From NCBI GenBank assembly GCA_047604965.1, contig JASGGQ010000139.1, positions 1 through 6,635 of the forward strand: DNA of 6,635 bases, read 5' to 3'. The translations under genes and the position numbers were made by a program. Numbering within the stretch: position 1 is the stretch's first letter; each line of letters starts with the position of its first letter. The notes below the pieces were generated by a model. The model did no database searches. It was not told the origin of the DNA and saw nothing but the letters and a program-made list of their open reading frames with translations. Source of the stretch: JAGIBJ01 sp047604965 (GTDB taxonomy: Bacteria; Actinomycetota; Thermoleophilia; Solirubrobacterales; Solirubrobacteraceae). Below are positions 6,132 through 6,635 of the stretch, one piece after another.

Positions 6132-6184
6132 GCGAACGTCGTTCGCCCCCAAGGCCGTCCCCCGACAAAACCCGGGGGGCGAAC
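6132..6184 (+). repeat. Interlocking inverted repeats sharing one GTTCGC arm
   Basis: GCGAACG-T-CGTTCGC (6132-6146) is a near-contiguous 7-bp dyad. Its right half is also the start of a second, perfect 10-bp inverted repeat: GTTCGCCCCC (6141-6150) with GGGGGCGAAC (6175-6184) across a 24-nt spacer. In RNA only one pairing can form at a time; in DNA these are three copies of the half-site GCGAAC/GTTCGC. It may be a regulator site, a terminator or part of a structured RNA. Confidence 0.5.
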
Positions 6185-6192
6185 AACTCACG

Positions 6193-6214
6193 AGGCGCTG
6201 CTACGGCAGCTCCT
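6193..6214 (+). terminator. Hairpin with cUACGg tetraloop followed by a short T-rich stretch
   Basis: GCTGC (6197-6201) pairs with GCAGC (6206-6210) around TACG, giving on the plus-strand RNA the exceptionally stable UNCG-type loop closed by C-G. After one C/T mismatch the stem continues three pairs (AGG 6193-6195 with CCT 6212-6214). Six bases later comes TTTAT (6221-6225). This suits a plus-strand transcription end for the 71-aa gene's transcript or a small RNA. The T-run is short and displaced, so efficiency is uncertain. Confidence 0.45.
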
Positions 6215-6491
6215 GACTGCTTTATGCCTGATTCCGCCGCAAACGTGATGGGCAACGCGCCAGTTGGCGTAGATGCATGCTGGCTTCACCACTGGCGGTT
6301 CACGCTGTCGGTGCCAGGCGCCAATCGCGAATTCCCAGCAGCCACGGGCGATTCGGCTGCGACGCGACCCCGCCGGACAAGATCACGCCGGTCGTCACGG
6401 CACCATGCATTGCAATACAGAGTTGATGGACCGTCAATACGACGGCACCTGCGGCCCGCACCGCAACCCAGGTCACCGGCCGCCGGAACCG

Positions 6492-6635
6492 TACTCTGAG
6501 GCGCGTGCCATCCGAAGGGCCAGCCTCCGATCGTCCACGTCCGCCGCGCCGCCCGCGCGACGGGGCGCGGCGCGGCGGAAGTCAGCGCAAGGCGACCGGT
6601 GGTGCGGCCCGATCCGCCGCGCGCAGCGGGCCGCC
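6492..6635 (+). CDS. Possible 5' end of a gene starting at GTG 6505, with leaderless-type -10 box
   Basis: TACTCT (6492-6497) fits TANNNT and is followed by seven bases and then GTG 6505, the spacing of an actinobacterial leaderless start. The frame stays open to the window edge and reads as a Pro/Arg/Gly/Ser-rich, basic, probably disordered N-terminus (begins MPSEGPASDRPRPPRRP). No domain is visible. Third-position GC is only about 72%, lower than in the other genes, and a strong hairpin at 6540-6579 lies inside the frame, so this may be chance. The entry includes the putative promoter; coding would start at 6505. Confidence 0.22.
6540..6579 (-). terminator. Strong GC hairpin, 13-bp stem, possible terminator
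   Basis: TCCGCCGCGCCGC (6540-6552) is an exact reverse complement of 6567-6579, with a 14-nt loop. On the minus strand it begins 2 nt after a TGA at 6584-6582, which would suit the end of a gene entering from the right. No T-run is present on either strand. It conflicts with the possible plus-strand gene from 6505. Confidence 0.4.
6582..6635 (-). CDS. Possible 3' end of a minus-strand gene entering from the right
   Basis: Reading the minus strand from the window edge, one frame gives 17 residues (GGPLRAADRAAPPVALR) and a TGA at 6584-6582, followed at once by the 6540-6579 hairpin. Codon ends are mostly G or C. It is far too short to identify, and the placement of the hairpin is the main support. 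Confidence 0.2.
   Translation of the reverse strand, partial: GGPLRAADRAAPPVALR
6604..6634. repeat. 8-bp inverted repeat at the right edge
   Basis: GCGGCCCG (6604-6611) pairs exactly with CGGGCCGC (6627-6634) across 15 nt. In DNA this rich in GC such a dyad can arise by chance; no role is assigned. Confidence 0.25.

Larger units (their letters stand above)
6036..6500. other. Intergenic region, no convincing gene, rich in inverted repeats
   Basis: Open frames exist on both strands here, but their translations are Arg/Ala/Pro-rich with no motif or consistent third-position bias, so I call none. The segment 6211-6450 has about 61% GC by hand count (147 of 240), visibly below the genes, which fits non-coding or decayed DNA. 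I saw no tRNA, rRNA, CRISPR repeats or transposase remnant. Distinct elements are a 12-bp palindrome at 6038-6049, an interlocking dyad at 6132-6184, a tetraloop hairpin at 6193-6214, and CGCCA-GT-TGGCG at 6258-6269. Confidence 0.6.

Noticed and set aside
6133..6145. LexA/SOS box resemblance (CGAAC-GTC-GTTCG)
   Set aside because: The Gram-positive SOS box has four bases between the CGAAC and GTTC halves; here there are three, so the half-sites are out of register.
4758..6191. Long open frame on the minus strand from the ureohydrolase to the right intergenic region
   Set aside because: It lies opposite three plus-strand genes with strong family motifs or codon bias; its own translation has no family signature.
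6197..6210. Guanidine-II (mini-ykkC) riboswitch, suggested by the ACGG in the hairpin loop and the nearby guanidino-hydrolase gene
   Set aside because: That class needs two hairpins with ACGR loops upstream of the regulated gene; only one is present and it lies about 960 bp downstream of the ureohydrolase gene.
5960..6499. Open plus-strand frame of 179 codons overlapping the end of the 71-aa gene
   Set aside because: Low-complexity Arg/Ala/Pro/Ser translation, weak third-position bias, and it overlaps structured repeats; not protein-like.
6036..6635. tRNA, CRISPR array or insertion-sequence remnant in the right intergenic region
   Set aside because: No T-arm consensus with a matching cloverleaf, no regularly spaced direct repeats, and no transposase-like translation in any frame.

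Overview
The window looks like chromosomal DNA of a high-GC actinobacterium. The evidence is GC-dominated third codon positions in every convincing gene, GTG starts, TANNNT -10-like boxes lying 6-7 nt from start codons (a leaderless pattern), and a vapBC pair of the type common in Mycobacterium and relatives. A Thermoleophilia/Solirubrobacterales-like origin is my guess from protein style only; no rRNA or other marker gene is present.

Layout, left to right. (1) 1-368 (+): the 3' end of a sensor histidine kinase, ATPase domain only. (2) 358-1000 (-): a vapBC toxin-antitoxin pair whose toxin gene overlaps the kinase gene tail-to-tail by 11 bp. (3) 1001-1172: a divergent intergenic region with several short dyads and -10-like boxes. 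(4) 1173-4161 (+): a tightly coupled three-gene operon encoding a MoxR AAA+ ATPase, a DUF58 protein and a BatA-like membrane-anchored von Willebrand A protein; junctions are TGATG and ATGA overlaps. (5) 4183-4222: a perfect 15-bp-stem hairpin that probably ends or attenuates that operon. (6) 4260-5237 (+): a ureohydrolase (agmatinase/SpeB-like). (7) 5334-5786 (+): a universal stress protein. (8) 5820-6035 (+): a 71-aa conserved-looking small protein of unknown function. (9) 6036-6635: about 600 bp with no convincing complete gene but with many inverted repeats, including a cUACGg tetraloop hairpin followed by a short T-rich stretch; a new gene may begin, or a minus-strand gene may end, at the right edge.

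Functionally, MoxR, DUF58 and VWA proteins typically act together: the ATPase is thought to remodel or activate a client through MIDAS-containing VWA partners at the membrane. The ureohydrolase and stress protein follow in the same direction but are separated by hairpin-bearing gaps, so a shared transcript is possible but not shown. I found no clear novel defence or mobile system. The best leads are the structured non-coding right end, the 4183-4222 hairpin, the 71-aa protein, and two departures from family consensus, one in DUF58 and one in the ureohydrolase.
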